DNA from: Caulobacter sp. 17J80-11
Lineage (GTDB): Bacteria; Pseudomonadota; Alphaproteobacteria; Caulobacterales; Caulobacteraceae
Length of the DNA stretch: 64,000 nt
Assembly: GCF_014349105.1 (NCBI RefSeq)
Contig: NZ_JACSJI010000004.1
Coordinates: forward strand, 1-64,000
Reading direction: 5' to 3'
Position 1 is the first letter of the stretch. The number at the start of each line of letters is the position of its first letter. Both the position numbers and the translations under genes were made by a program. Below the pieces are notes generated by a model. It saw nothing but the letters and a program-made list of their open reading frames with translations, was not told the origin of the DNA and did no database searches. Positions 35,633 to 43,477 of this stretch are shown piece after piece.

Positions 35633-37465
35633 TTAAGCCGCGACCTTCATCCGCGTCGCCGTCCAGTCGTCGACGACCCGGCCCAGCACGTCGAGCGGCA
35701 TGGCCCCGCCCAGCAGGACCGCGTCGTGGAAGCCCTTCAGGTCGAAGCGCGAACCCAGCTTCGCCTTGGCCTGCTCGCGCAGGCGGACCATCTCGATGTG
35801 GCCGATCTTGTAGCCGCAGGCCTGGCCCGGCCAGACGCAGTAGCGCTCGACCTCGCTCTCGGCCGCGCCGGGCGCCAGGCCGACGGTCTCGACCATGTAG
35901 GCGATGGCCTTCTCGCGGCTCCAGCCCATGGCGTGCATGCCGGTGTCCAGCACGATGCGCACGGCGCGGTAGAGCATGGACTGCAGGAAGCCCAGCTTGC
36001 CGACCTCGAAGCCGTCGTACATGCCGCTCTCCAGCGCCAGCTGCTCGGCGTAGAGCGCCCAGCCCTCGTTGTAGGCGTTGAAGCCGAGCGTCTTGTGCAG
36101 CAGCGGCGTGCCTTCGGCCTCCAGGGCCAGGGCACCCTGCAGGTGATGGCCCGGCAGGCTCTCGTGATAGGTCAGGGTCGGCAGGGCCCACTTCGGCCAG
36201 ATCGTGGTGTCGACCAGGTTGATGTAGTAGGCGCCCGGGCGCGAGCCGTCGACGCTGGACGACTGCGAATAGCCGCGCGGCGCGCCCAGTTCGATGGCCG
36301 GCGGCACGCGGCGCACCTCGACATTGGCCTTCGGCAGATGGGCGAACAGGTCGGGCAGGCGCTTGCGGATGGCGTCGACCTGCACGTTCAGGTCGGCCAG
36401 CAGGGCGGCGCGGCCGTCGTCGGTGTTCGGATAGAGGTACTTCGGATCCTGGCCGAGCGCGGTCAGGCGCGCGCCGACCGTCCCTTGGGGCAGGCCTTGC
36501 TGCTTCAGCAGGGCGTCCGCCTGGGCGACGATCTCGGCCACCTGCGACAGGCCCAGCTTGTGCGCTTCGGCCGGGGTCAGGCCGGTCGAGGTCTGGAAGC
36601 GCAGGCACATGGCGTAATAGGCCTCGCCGCGCGGCAGGCGGGCGACGCCGGCGTCGTGCACGGCCTTGGCCTGCCAGGAGCTCAGAAGCGCGATCTGGCG
36701 GTCCAGCGCGGCGGCCAGCGGGCCGTCGACGATCTTCGTCGCGCGCGCGCTCCAGTCGCCGTCGATCCCTTTTTCCTTAGTGCGACGCGCCAGCGAGGCG
36801 ACCAGGCCGGCGCTCTCGCCCGACTGGCCGCGCAGCGAGCCCAGCTGCTTCAGGGTCTTGCCCAGGATGAAGTCCGGCGGGACCACGCCGGCCGCGCCGT
36901 CGGCGCGGGCGCGTTCGGTCTCCTGCTCGATCGCCTTGGGGAAGGCTTCCAGGCGGGCCAGGTAGGCCTCTGCGTCCTCGCGGGTCTCGATGGTGTGCTG
37001 GCTGTCCAGGAAGTCCGGCACGCTCTGGTAGGCCCCGGTCAGCTGGCTGACCACGTAGGGCACCGGATAGCTGTACGCGTCCACGCCCCCATACGGGTAC
37101 TTGGCGATTTCGGCCGAGATGTCCGACATCCAGGCGATGGTGTCGAAGTCGCTGGCGGCGCGGCCGGAGAGCGCCTTGCGGTCGACGCCCTTCAGCGCGG
37201 CCTTGGCGTCGGCGAGCGGCTTCAGCTGGCGCAGGCGGTTGGCGGGCGAGCGGTCGTCCAGCCGGGACTTCAGCGCCGCGCGGGCGCCGGTGTCGAGGCC
37301 GAGGCCGCCGGCGGTCTCCGGATTGTCGCGCAGCATCTGCTCGACGATGCGGTCGTAGAGGCCGGTCGCCTGCGCTTGCGGGCCCGCCGCACCTCGCGCG
37401 AACGCCGGCGTCGCGGTCGCGGCCGCCAGCGCGGCCCCCGACATCAGAAAGGCCCGACGATCCAT
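35633..37465 (-). CDS. DUF885 family metallopeptidase-like protein, exported
   Basis: 610 residues. A twin-arginine-like signal (MDRRAFLMSGAALAAATATP) is followed by a helical DUF885 domain. The zinc-binding motif is H434-E-S-x-P-G-H-H441 in TYHESLPGHHLQGALALE, a variant of HExxH-type sites seen in this family, with a downstream helix (YNEGWALYAEQLALE) likely giving the third ligand. Substrate is unknown; relatives are peptidases. ATG start. Its stop lies eight bases from repeat family A copy 2. Confidence 0.92.
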   Translation of the reverse strand: MDRRAFLMSGAALAAATATPAFARGAAGPQAQATGLYDRIVEQMLRDNPETAGGLGLDTGARAALKSRLDDRSPANRLRQLKPLADAKAALKGVDRKALSGRAASDFDTIAWMSDISAEIAKYPYGGVDAYSYPVPYVVSQLTGAYQSVPDFLDSQHTIETREDAEAYLARLEAFPKAIEQETERARADGAAGVVPPDFILGKTLKQLGSLRGQSGESAGLVASLARRTKEKGIDGDWSARATKIVDGPLAAALDRQIALLSSWQAKAVHDAGVARLPRGEAYYAMCLRFQTSTGLTPAEAHKLGLSQVAEIVAQADALLKQQGLPQGTVGARLTALGQDPKYLYPNTDDGRAALLADLNVQVDAIRKRLPDLFAHLPKANVEVRRVPPAIELGAPRGYSQSSSVDGSRPGAYYINLVDTTIWPKWALPTLTYHESLPGHHLQGALALEAEGTPLLHKTLGFNAYNEGWALYAEQLALESGMYDGFEVGKLGFLQSMLYRAVRIVLDTGMHAMGWSREKAIAYMVETVGLAPGAAESEVERYCVWPGQACGYKIGHIEMVRLREQAKAKLGSRFDLKGFHDAVLLGGAMPLDVLGRVVDDWTATRMKVAA

Positions 37466-37560
37466 GGTGTGCGACTCCCCCTAGCGGCGCTCTTACGGCG
37501 CGCAGGGATGTGGCCAGCGCGGCGGTTGGCCGTCAAGCAGACGGGGAGACGCGGGGCTAG

Positions 37561-37735
37561 ATCCTCCCCCGAGCGAGCGCAGCGAGCGGTGGGGGAGGGG
37601 GACCGCGAAGCGGTGGAGGGGGCTCCAGCTTGACGCGGCGGCTCAGGTGCGCGGCCGCCACCGTCGGGTCAAGCTGGAGCCCCCTCGGCGGCTTGCAGCC
37701 GCCTGCTCCCCCCAGCGCTCCGCTCGGGGGGAGAT
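37561..37735. repeat. Dispersed palindromic repeat, family D copy 1
   Basis: 175 bases opening ATCCTCCCCCGAGCGAGCG and closing in CGCTCGGGGGGAGAT, with inner arms GGGGGCTCCAGCTTGACGC / GTCAAGCTGGAGCCCCCTC. Copies lie at 40401-40550 and 50621-50790. This one occupies the gap between the YidB-like gene's 3' end and the start region of the DUF885 gene. Confidence 0.85.
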
Positions 37736-37743
37736 CTCTTCCG

Positions 37744-38250
37744 TCAGCTCAGCATCCGCCCGATCTCGTGATCGTCGGGCAGGCGGCCTTCGGGGGTGAG
37801 CTTGTCGACCGCGTCGGGCAGTTCGTCGGAGAGCTCGGACAGCAGCTGCTCGCGGCCGAGGCCGGTTTCGACCTCCAGCTCGTCGACCGTGTGCGGGCCC
37901 AGGGCCTCGGCCAGCTGGTGCGGCGCGATGCGCTGGTTCTGGCCGCGGCCGATCCAGGAGCCGATCACGTCGCCGTGGCCGTTCTTGCCGAACTGGTCGA
38001 CCAGGGCGCCCAGGGCGCCCGCGCCGCCTAAGCCGGCCAGCACGCCGCCCAGCCCGCCCGGCAGGCCGCCGCCTTCCTCGTGGCGGGCGCCCGCACCGGA
38101 GCGGCGGCTCTGCATGTAGCTCTGGGCCGCCTTGGCGGCCAACGCGAGCATCAGAGCCTTCACCACGGGGGAGGCGGTCGCGCCGCCGCCACGCCGCCCG
38201 CCGCGCGGCGCGCCGGCCACACTGCCGAGGATCTGGTCCAGCAGTCCCAT
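37744..38250 (-). CDS. YidB-like (DUF937) protein
   Basis: 168 residues: MGLLDQILGSVAGAPRGGRR, an Ala-rich helix (VVKALMLALAAKAAQSYMQS), a Gly/Leu stretch (GGLPGGLGGVLAGLGGAGAL), then LVDQFGKNGHGDVIGSWIG, ISPHQL-type RIAPHQLAEALG and a helical C-terminus (LLSELSDELPDAVDKLTPEG). This order is typical of YidB/DUF937 proteins, whose role is unknown. The ATG at 38250 is chosen at the conserved MGLLDQ. Divergent from the TPR-sulfotransferase gene. Confidence 0.9.
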   Translation of the reverse strand: MGLLDQILGSVAGAPRGGRRGGGATASPVVKALMLALAAKAAQSYMQSRRSGAGARHEEGGGLPGGLGGVLAGLGGAGALGALVDQFGKNGHGDVIGSWIGRGQNQRIAPHQLAEALGPHTVDELEVETGLGREQLLSELSDELPDAVDKLTPEGRLPDDHEIGRMLS

Positions 38251-38341
38251 GGGCTTGTCCTTTCCTGGTTCCGAGCCGAACACGCGGCCGGGCGTGGGCG
38301 TTCCGGACAATTGACAGGCGCGCGCGAAGCGCCGCTCATTC

Positions 38342-40393
38342 GTGCGTGACTTCGCGGGGGCGGGGGTTTTGGTGACGAGTACGGCTTCCGAGCCTTCAGG
38401 CTCGCTGGCGACGGCGCTGGCCCACGGGGCCCGCCTGCTGGAACGCGCGCCGGCGCTGGCGGCGCAGCAGGCGCGCGAGATCCTGGCCGCCGCGCCCGGC
38501 CACCCGCAGGCCACGCTTCTGCTCGGCACGGCGCTGCGGGCGGCGCGCGACGTGCCCGGCGCGCTGGCGGTGCTGACCCCGCTGGCCACGGCCGCGCCCG
38601 ACTGGCCGGCGGCCCAGCTCGAGGCCGGGCTGGCCCTGGCCGACGCCGGACGGACCCGCGAGGCGATCGCCGCCCTGCACCGCGCGGTGCGGCACAATCC
38701 CCACCACGCCTTCGCCTGGCGCGCCCTGGGCGACCAGCTGACGCTTGTGGGCGACACGGACGGCGCCGACGCGGCCTATGCGCGGCACCTGGCGTCCTCG
38801 GTGAAGGACCCGCGCCTGGTCGAGGCGGCGCAGGCCCTGTGCGAAAACCGCCTGGCCGTGGCCGAGCGCCAGCTGAAGGCCTTCCTGAAGCAGCACCCCA
38901 CCGACGTCGCGGCCATGCGCATGCTGGCCGAGGTGGCCGGGCGCCTGCGCCGCTATGAGGACGCCGAGAAGCTGCTGGCCCGCTGCCTGGAGTTGGCGCC
39001 GGGCTTTTCCATGGCGCGGCACAACTATGCGCTGGCCCTCTACCGCCAGAACAAGGGCGCCGAGGCGGTGGCCGAGCTGGACGTGCTGCTGGCCCGCGAG
39101 CCGGGCCACGCCGGCTACATGATCCTGAAGGCCGCGGCCCTGGGCCGGATCGGCGAGTACGAGCAGGCCATCGACTGCTACGACGCCGTCCTGGCCCGCT
39201 GGCCGGAGCAGCCCAAGGCGTGGATGAGCTACGGCCACGCGCTGAAGACGCTCGGCCGTCAGGCCGAGGCGATCGACGCCTACCGGAAAAGCATCCGTCT
39301 GCTGCCCGGCCTGGGCGAGGCCTGGTGGAGCCTGGCCAACCTGAAGACCGTGCGCTTCTCCGACGACGACGTCGCGGCCATGCGCGCTCAGCTGGACCGC
39401 GGCGACTTGTCCGAGGAGGACCGCTTCCACCTGCACTTTGCGCTCGGCAAGGCGCTGGAGGATGCGGGCGAGGCGGGGGCGTCGTTCGAGCACTACGCCG
39501 CCGGCAACGCGCAGCGCCGCGCCGGTCTGGACTACGACGCCGACGAGAACCGCGCCCACGTCGACCGGTCCAAGGCCTTCTTCACCCCGGCCGTGTTCGC
39601 CGCGCGGGCGGGGCAGGGGTGCTTAGCGCCCGACCCGATCTTCGTCGTCGGCCTGCCGCGCGCCGGCTCGACCCTGATCGAGCAGATCCTCTCCAGCCAC
39701 TCGCAGGTGGAGGGGACCATGGAACTGCCCGACGTGGTCTCCATGGCCAAGCGGATCGGCGGCAAGAAGACCAAGAGCGCGGTCTCCACCTATCCCGAGG
39801 CGCTGGCCGAGTTCGACGCCGACGCCTTGCGCGCCCTCGGCGAAGAGTACCTCGAGCGCACCCGCGTGCAGCGCAAGACCGGCCGGCCGTTCTTCATCGA
39901 CAAGATGCCGAACAACTTCGCCCACGTCGGCCTGATCCGGCTGATGCTGCCGAACGCGAAGATCGTCGACGCGCGCCGCCACCCGCTGGGCTGCTGCTTC
40001 TCCGGCTTCAAGCAGCACTTCGCGCGCGGGCAGGGGTTCACCTACGACCTCACTGAGCTGGGCCGCTACTACGCCGACTACGTCGAGCTGATGGCCTGGT
40101 TCGACCAGGTCCAGCCGGGCGCCGTGCACCGGGTGATCTACGAGCGCATGGTGGCCGATCCGGAAGCTGAGGTGCGCGCGCTGCTCGACTACTGCGGCCT
40201 GCCGTTCGAGGACGCTTGCCTGCGCTTCTACGAGACCGAGCGGGCGGTGCGCACCGCCAGCTCCGAACAGGTGCGCCAGCCGATCTTCACCGACGCGGTC
40301 GAACACTGGAAGGCGTACGAGCCGTGGCTGGAGCCGCTGAAGGCGGCGCTCGGGCCTGTGCTGGCGGCGTATCCGGAGGCGCCGGCGTACTGA
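38342..40393 (+). CDS. TPR-repeat sulfotransferase
   Basis: 683 residues. The N-terminal about 400 residues are a tandem array of TPR units (QAREILAAAPGHPQATLLLG, LLARCLELAPGFSMARHNYA, AIDCYDAVLARWPEQPKAWM). The C-terminal domain binds PAPS through DPIFVVGLPRAGSTLIEQIL beginning at residue 431, with RHPLGCCFSGFKQHF as the 3'-phosphate motif. It would transfer sulfate to a protein or glycan recruited by the repeats; substrate is not predictable. GTG start at 38342; a second GTG at 38372 is possible. No signal peptide. The presence of a sulfatase nearby is not evidence of a shared pathway. Confidence 0.92.
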   Translation: MRDFAGAGVLVTSTASEPSGSLATALAHGARLLERAPALAAQQAREILAAAPGHPQATLLLGTALRAARDVPGALAVLTPLATAAPDWPAAQLEAGLALADAGRTREAIAALHRAVRHNPHHAFAWRALGDQLTLVGDTDGADAAYARHLASSVKDPRLVEAAQALCENRLAVAERQLKAFLKQHPTDVAAMRMLAEVAGRLRRYEDAEKLLARCLELAPGFSMARHNYALALYRQNKGAEAVAELDVLLAREPGHAGYMILKAAALGRIGEYEQAIDCYDAVLARWPEQPKAWMSYGHALKTLGRQAEAIDAYRKSIRLLPGLGEAWWSLANLKTVRFSDDDVAAMRAQLDRGDLSEEDRFHLHFALGKALEDAGEAGASFEHYAAGNAQRRAGLDYDADENRAHVDRSKAFFTPAVFAARAGQGCLAPDPIFVVGLPRAGSTLIEQILSSHSQVEGTMELPDVVSMAKRIGGKKTKSAVSTYPEALAEFDADALRALGEEYLERTRVQRKTGRPFFIDKMPNNFAHVGLIRLMLPNAKIVDARRHPLGCCFSGFKQHFARGQGFTYDLTELGRYYADYVELMAWFDQVQPGAVHRVIYERMVADPEAEVRALLDYCGLPFEDACLRFYETERAVRTASSEQVRQPIFTDAVEHWKAYEPWLEPLKAALGPVLAAYPEAPAY

Positions 40394-40400
40394 ACCTAAG

Positions 40401-40550
40401 ATCTCCCCCCGCCCGTCAGGGCGGCGTGGGGGGCTCCAGCGGAGCGCGCGTCTTCCGCCGCAAGACCGGTGGCGCAGACGGCGGTCGTCGCGCCAGGGCG
40501 AGCCCCCCATCGCCGCCTTCGGCGGCTCCTCCCCCCAGAGGGGGAGATCT
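40401..40550. repeat. Dispersed palindromic repeat, family D copy 2
   Basis: 150 bases with ends AGATCTCCCCCC and GGGGGAGATCT and inner GGGGGCTCCAGCGGAGCG / CGCCAGGGCGAGCCCCCC arms. It lies between the convergent sulfotransferase and TetR genes. Its right edge overlaps the stop codon of the TetR gene: the CT of the repeat's AGATCT provides two bases of that gene's TAG. Confidence 0.82.
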
Positions 40551-41166
40551 ATGAGGGCCACGCCCGCATCGCCGTGCGCCCGACCGCCAGCAACTCCTCG
40601 CGGCTGGCGCCGTCGCGGGCCTGGACCGACAGGCCCTGCTGCACCGTCATCAGGAAGCGGGCCAGCGCGCCGACGTCGACGCCGCCGGCCAGGTCGCCGG
40701 CCGCGACGCCGCGGCGCAGCCGATCCTCATAGGCCCGGATCGCCTGCAGCCGCCGCTCGGCCACCGCCGCGCGCACGCCCTCGGCCGAAGGCGAGCACTG
40801 GGTCTCGGCGGCGGCGACCATGCAGCCGCGCGGCTGGTCGGCGCGGGTCAGCTCGAAGGCGGCCGCTTCCAGCAGCCGCTGGAACGCGTCGCGGGTCGGC
40901 AGATCGGCCGCCAGGATCGGCTCGACGTAGGCGCCGGGGCCGGCCACGTAGCGGTCCAGCGCCTGTTCGTAGAGCTGGGCCTTGCCGCCGAACGCGCCGT
41001 ACAGGCTGGACGGGCTGATGCCCATGGCGGCGGTCAGCTCGTCCATGGAGGCGGCCTCGTAGCCGCGGTCCCAGAACAGCCGCATCGCCTTATCCAGCGC
41101 CAGTTCGCGGTCGAAGCCGGGCGGGCGGCCGCGCGGGCGGCGGGTGGTCGGGTCGATATTTTTCAT
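40549..41166 (-). CDS. TetR-family transcriptional repressor
   Basis: 205 residues. The helix-turn-helix region is AMRLFWDRGYEAASMDELTA then AMGISPSSLYGAFGGKAQLY (about 28-66). The PRGRPPGFD opening and the C-terminal TetR_C domain with RGCMVAAAETQC are those of the group that commonly represses an adjacent SDR oxidoreductase. The ATG at 41166 is the only sensible start, next to an operator-like palindrome. The SDR gene is divergent 103 bases away. The end of the gene touches a dispersed repeat. Confidence 0.93.
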   Translation of the reverse strand: MKNIDPTTRRPRGRPPGFDRELALDKAMRLFWDRGYEAASMDELTAAMGISPSSLYGAFGGKAQLYEQALDRYVAGPGAYVEPILAADLPTRDAFQRLLEAAAFELTRADQPRGCMVAAAETQCSPSAEGVRAAVAERRLQAIRAYEDRLRRGVAAGDLAGGVDVGALARFLMTVQQGLSVQARDGASREELLAVGRTAMRAWPS

Positions 41167-41251
41167 AACGATCGTTCCGAATATCTCTTGAACGCCTCGG
41201 GGCGGTTTCCCACCTGCCGCCCCATGGATCGGGAGCAATCGTTCCCGAAAT
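41166..41251. promoter_or_regulatory. Probable TetR operators between tetR-type and SDR genes
   Basis: The 10-base palindrome AACGATCGTT is at 41167-41176, within TAACGATCGTTCCGAATAT (41166-41184). A related site, CAATCGTTCCCGAAAT, is at 41236-41251 in front of the SDR start. The shared element ATCGTTCC-GAA-AT, present twice around the divergent promoters, fits autoregulation plus repression of the SDR gene, as is usual in this gene arrangement. Confidence 0.6.
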
Positions 41252-41269
41252 CGGAAGATAGGCTCAGAC

Positions 41270-42010
41270 ATGACGGATTTGAAGCGCAAGGTCGCCCTGG
41301 TCACCGGCGGTTCGCGGGGCATCGGCGCGGCCATCGCCAGGCGGCTGGCGGCCGACGGCGCGGCGGTGGCGATCACCTACACTTCTTCGCCCGACAAGGC
41401 CGACGCGGTGGTGAAGGCGATCGAGGCCGACGGCGGCAAGGCCCTGGCCATCCAGGCCGACGCCGCCGATCCCGCTCAGGTGAAGGCGGCGGTCGCCCGC
41501 ACGGTCGAGGCGTTGGGCGCCCTGGACATACTGGTCAACAACGCCGGCGTGCTGGCCCTGGGCCCGATCGGCGAGCTGGCCCTGGACGACTTCGACCGCA
41601 CCCTGGCGGTCAACGTGCGCGGCGTGTTCGTGGCCAGCCAGGAAGCCCAGCGCCACATGAGGGACGGCGGGCGCATCATCAACATCGGCAGCGTCAATTC
41701 CGACATCGCCCCGTTCCCGGGCCTGACCGCGTACTCGGCCAGCAAGGGGGCGGTGGCCGCCCTGACTATCGCGCTGGCCCGCGAGCTGGGCCCGCGCGGC
41801 ATCACCGTCAACAACCTCCAGCCCGGCCCGGTCGACACCGACATGAACCCGGCCGCCGGCGACTTCGCCGACACCCTGCGGGGCATCATGGCGCTGGGCC
41901 GCTACGGCCACGCCGACGAGATCGCCGGCCTGGTCGCCTACCTGGCCAGCGACCAGGGCGGCTACGTCACCGGCGCCAACCTGCGCATCGACGGCGGCTT
42001 CGGGCTGTAA
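41270..42010 (+). CDS. SDR-family oxidoreductase
   Basis: 246 residues, a classical short-chain dehydrogenase/reductase. Cofactor motif TGGSRGIG at 12-19, NNAG in ILVNNAGVLALG, the catalytic Ser region NIGSVNSD, Tyr155 and Lys159 in TAYSASKGAV, and the closing GANLRIDGGF. The sequence resembles 3-oxoacyl-ACP-reductase-like members, but substrate cannot be told. Its promoter region carries two TetR-type sites, so it is likely induced when the repressor binds a ligand. Confidence 0.95.
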   Translation: MTDLKRKVALVTGGSRGIGAAIARRLAADGAAVAITYTSSPDKADAVVKAIEADGGKALAIQADAADPAQVKAAVARTVEALGALDILVNNAGVLALGPIGELALDDFDRTLAVNVRGVFVASQEAQRHMRDGGRIINIGSVNSDIAPFPGLTAYSASKGAVAALTIALARELGPRGITVNNLQPGPVDTDMNPAAGDFADTLRGIMALGRYGHADEIAGLVAYLASDQGGYVTGANLRIDGGFGL

Positions 42011-42025
42011 TTATTCCTTTCAAGG

Positions 42026-42097
42026 GCCGGGTGGGCGAAGCTGCGACGCTTCCCCGCCCGGCTCGCCGTGCGAGCCCCCTCCCATGAAAGGGGAGGG
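42026..42097. repeat. Two adjacent hairpins after the SDR gene
   Basis: The first hairpin pairs GCCGGGTGGGCGAAGC (42026-42041) with GCTTCCCCGCCCGGC (42048-42062) with minor mismatches. The second, CCCCTCCC-ATGAAA-GGGAGGG-like at 42075-42097, matches the core of repeat family C. They lie between the SDR stop and the LtrA start and probably end the SDR transcript. Confidence 0.6.
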
Positions 42098-42129
42098 AGA
42101 TGAGACCCCGCGTCGCGCGTTCTAAGGAC

Positions 42130-43311
42130 ATGAGCTTCCTCGCGCCCCCAGCCGGTCTGCTGCGCGAGCGGCGCGGCCACGCCCACGCTCCGGTCACCTT
42201 CGTCGAGTTGTTCTTCGACCTGGTGTTCGTGTTTGCGATCACCCAGCTGTCCCACGCCCTGCTGGAGGACCTGAGCCTGCGGGGCGTGTTGCAGGTCGGC
42301 CTGCTGGCGATGGCCGTGTGGTGGGTGTGGATCTACACCTCGTGGCTGACCAACTGGCTGGATCCGGAACGCAGCCCGGTGCGGCTGGGCCTGTTCGTGC
42401 TGATGCTGGCCGGGCTGGTGCTGTCGACCTCGCTGCCGCGGGCGTTTGGCGATCGCGGCCTGGCCTTTGCGGCGGCCTACGTCTTCATGCAGGTCGGACG
42501 CTCCGCCTTCATGCTGTGGGCGCTGGGGTCGAGCAAGCCGACGCTCACGCGCAGCTTCCAGCGGATCGGGGCCTGGTTCGTGGCGTCAGGCGTCGCCTGG
42601 CTGGCCGGCGCCTTCGCAGAGGGCGAGGCGCGTCTGGCGCTCTGGGCCGTGGCCGTGCTGATCGAGTACCTGGGCCCGTCGGCGGGCTACTGGTCGCCCG
42701 GCCTGGGCCGTTCGTCGACCGGCGACTGGAACATCGAGGGCGGGCACCTGGCCGAGCGCTGCGGCCTGTTCGTGATCATCGCGCTGGGCGAGTCGGTGCT
42801 GGCCACCGGCGCCACGTTCGCGGGGTTGGTCTGGACGCCCGAGACGACGGCGGCCTTCGTGGTCGCCTTCGTCGGCAGCGTGGCCATGTGGTGGCTGTAC
42901 TTCGACGGGGTGTACGAGGCCGCCAGCGCGCGCATCGCCGGATCGGACGACCCGGGGCGGATCGGCCGGTCGGCCTACACCTACGTGCACCTGCCGATCG
43001 TGGCGGGGGTCATCATCGCGGCGGTGGCCGACGAACTCACCCTGCACGAGCCGCTGGGGCGGCTGGAGCCGGCGGCGTCCGCCGCCGTGCTGGGCGGGCC
43101 GGCGCTGTATCTGCTGGGCCTGCTGCTCTTCAAGCGGGCGGTGTTCGGCTACTGGTCGCCCTCGCCGCTGGGTGGGCTGGCCATGCTGGCGGCGCTGGTC
43201 CCGCTGACGGCGATGCTGACGCCGGTGCTGCTGGCCGCAGGCGCAGCGACCGTGCTGGTGATCATGGCCGCCTGGGAGCGGCGGCTGCAGCGCCGGCAGG
43301 CGCGGACCTGA
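42130..43311 (+). CDS. LtrA-like membrane protein (low temperature requirement A)
   Basis: 393 residues with about eleven hydrophobic helices. The LtrA signature VTFVELFFDLVFVFAITQLS follows the short N-terminus, and ERCGLFVIIALGESVLATGA is the second conserved motif. The family was named from a cold-sensitive Listeria mutant and its biochemical role is unknown. The ATG at 42130 is preferred because an upstream in-frame ATG at 42100 lies in the repeat hairpin. The last residues are a basic cytoplasmic tail. Confidence 0.9.
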   Translation: MSFLAPPAGLLRERRGHAHAPVTFVELFFDLVFVFAITQLSHALLEDLSLRGVLQVGLLAMAVWWVWIYTSWLTNWLDPERSPVRLGLFVLMLAGLVLSTSLPRAFGDRGLAFAAAYVFMQVGRSAFMLWALGSSKPTLTRSFQRIGAWFVASGVAWLAGAFAEGEARLALWAVAVLIEYLGPSAGYWSPGLGRSSTGDWNIEGGHLAERCGLFVIIALGESVLATGATFAGLVWTPETTAAFVVAFVGSVAMWWLYFDGVYEAASARIAGSDDPGRIGRSAYTYVHLPIVAGVIIAAVADELTLHEPLGRLEPAASAAVLGGPALYLLGLLLFKRAVFGYWSPSPLGGLAMLAALVPLTAMLTPVLLAAGAATVLVIMAAWERRLQRRQART

Positions 43312-43477
43312 GCGGCGCTTCCATGAATTGAAAGGCGATTTCCAGAACTCGCGCCGTATCGACACGTCTTGGCCGTGTCGTCGGCGACACGTTCGTGAAA
43401 TCGCGCTTTTCTTCTAGCTTGACAGTTCCCCGGACTCCGGCGCGACACTACCGCTCAGCTTGGGGCTGTTCGGGGGG

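Noticed and set aside
43312-43477. Possible riboswitch ahead of the TonB-dependent receptor gene
   Set aside because: A GTGTCG-TCGGCGACAC hairpin is present, but I see no cobalamin or other known aptamer consensus.
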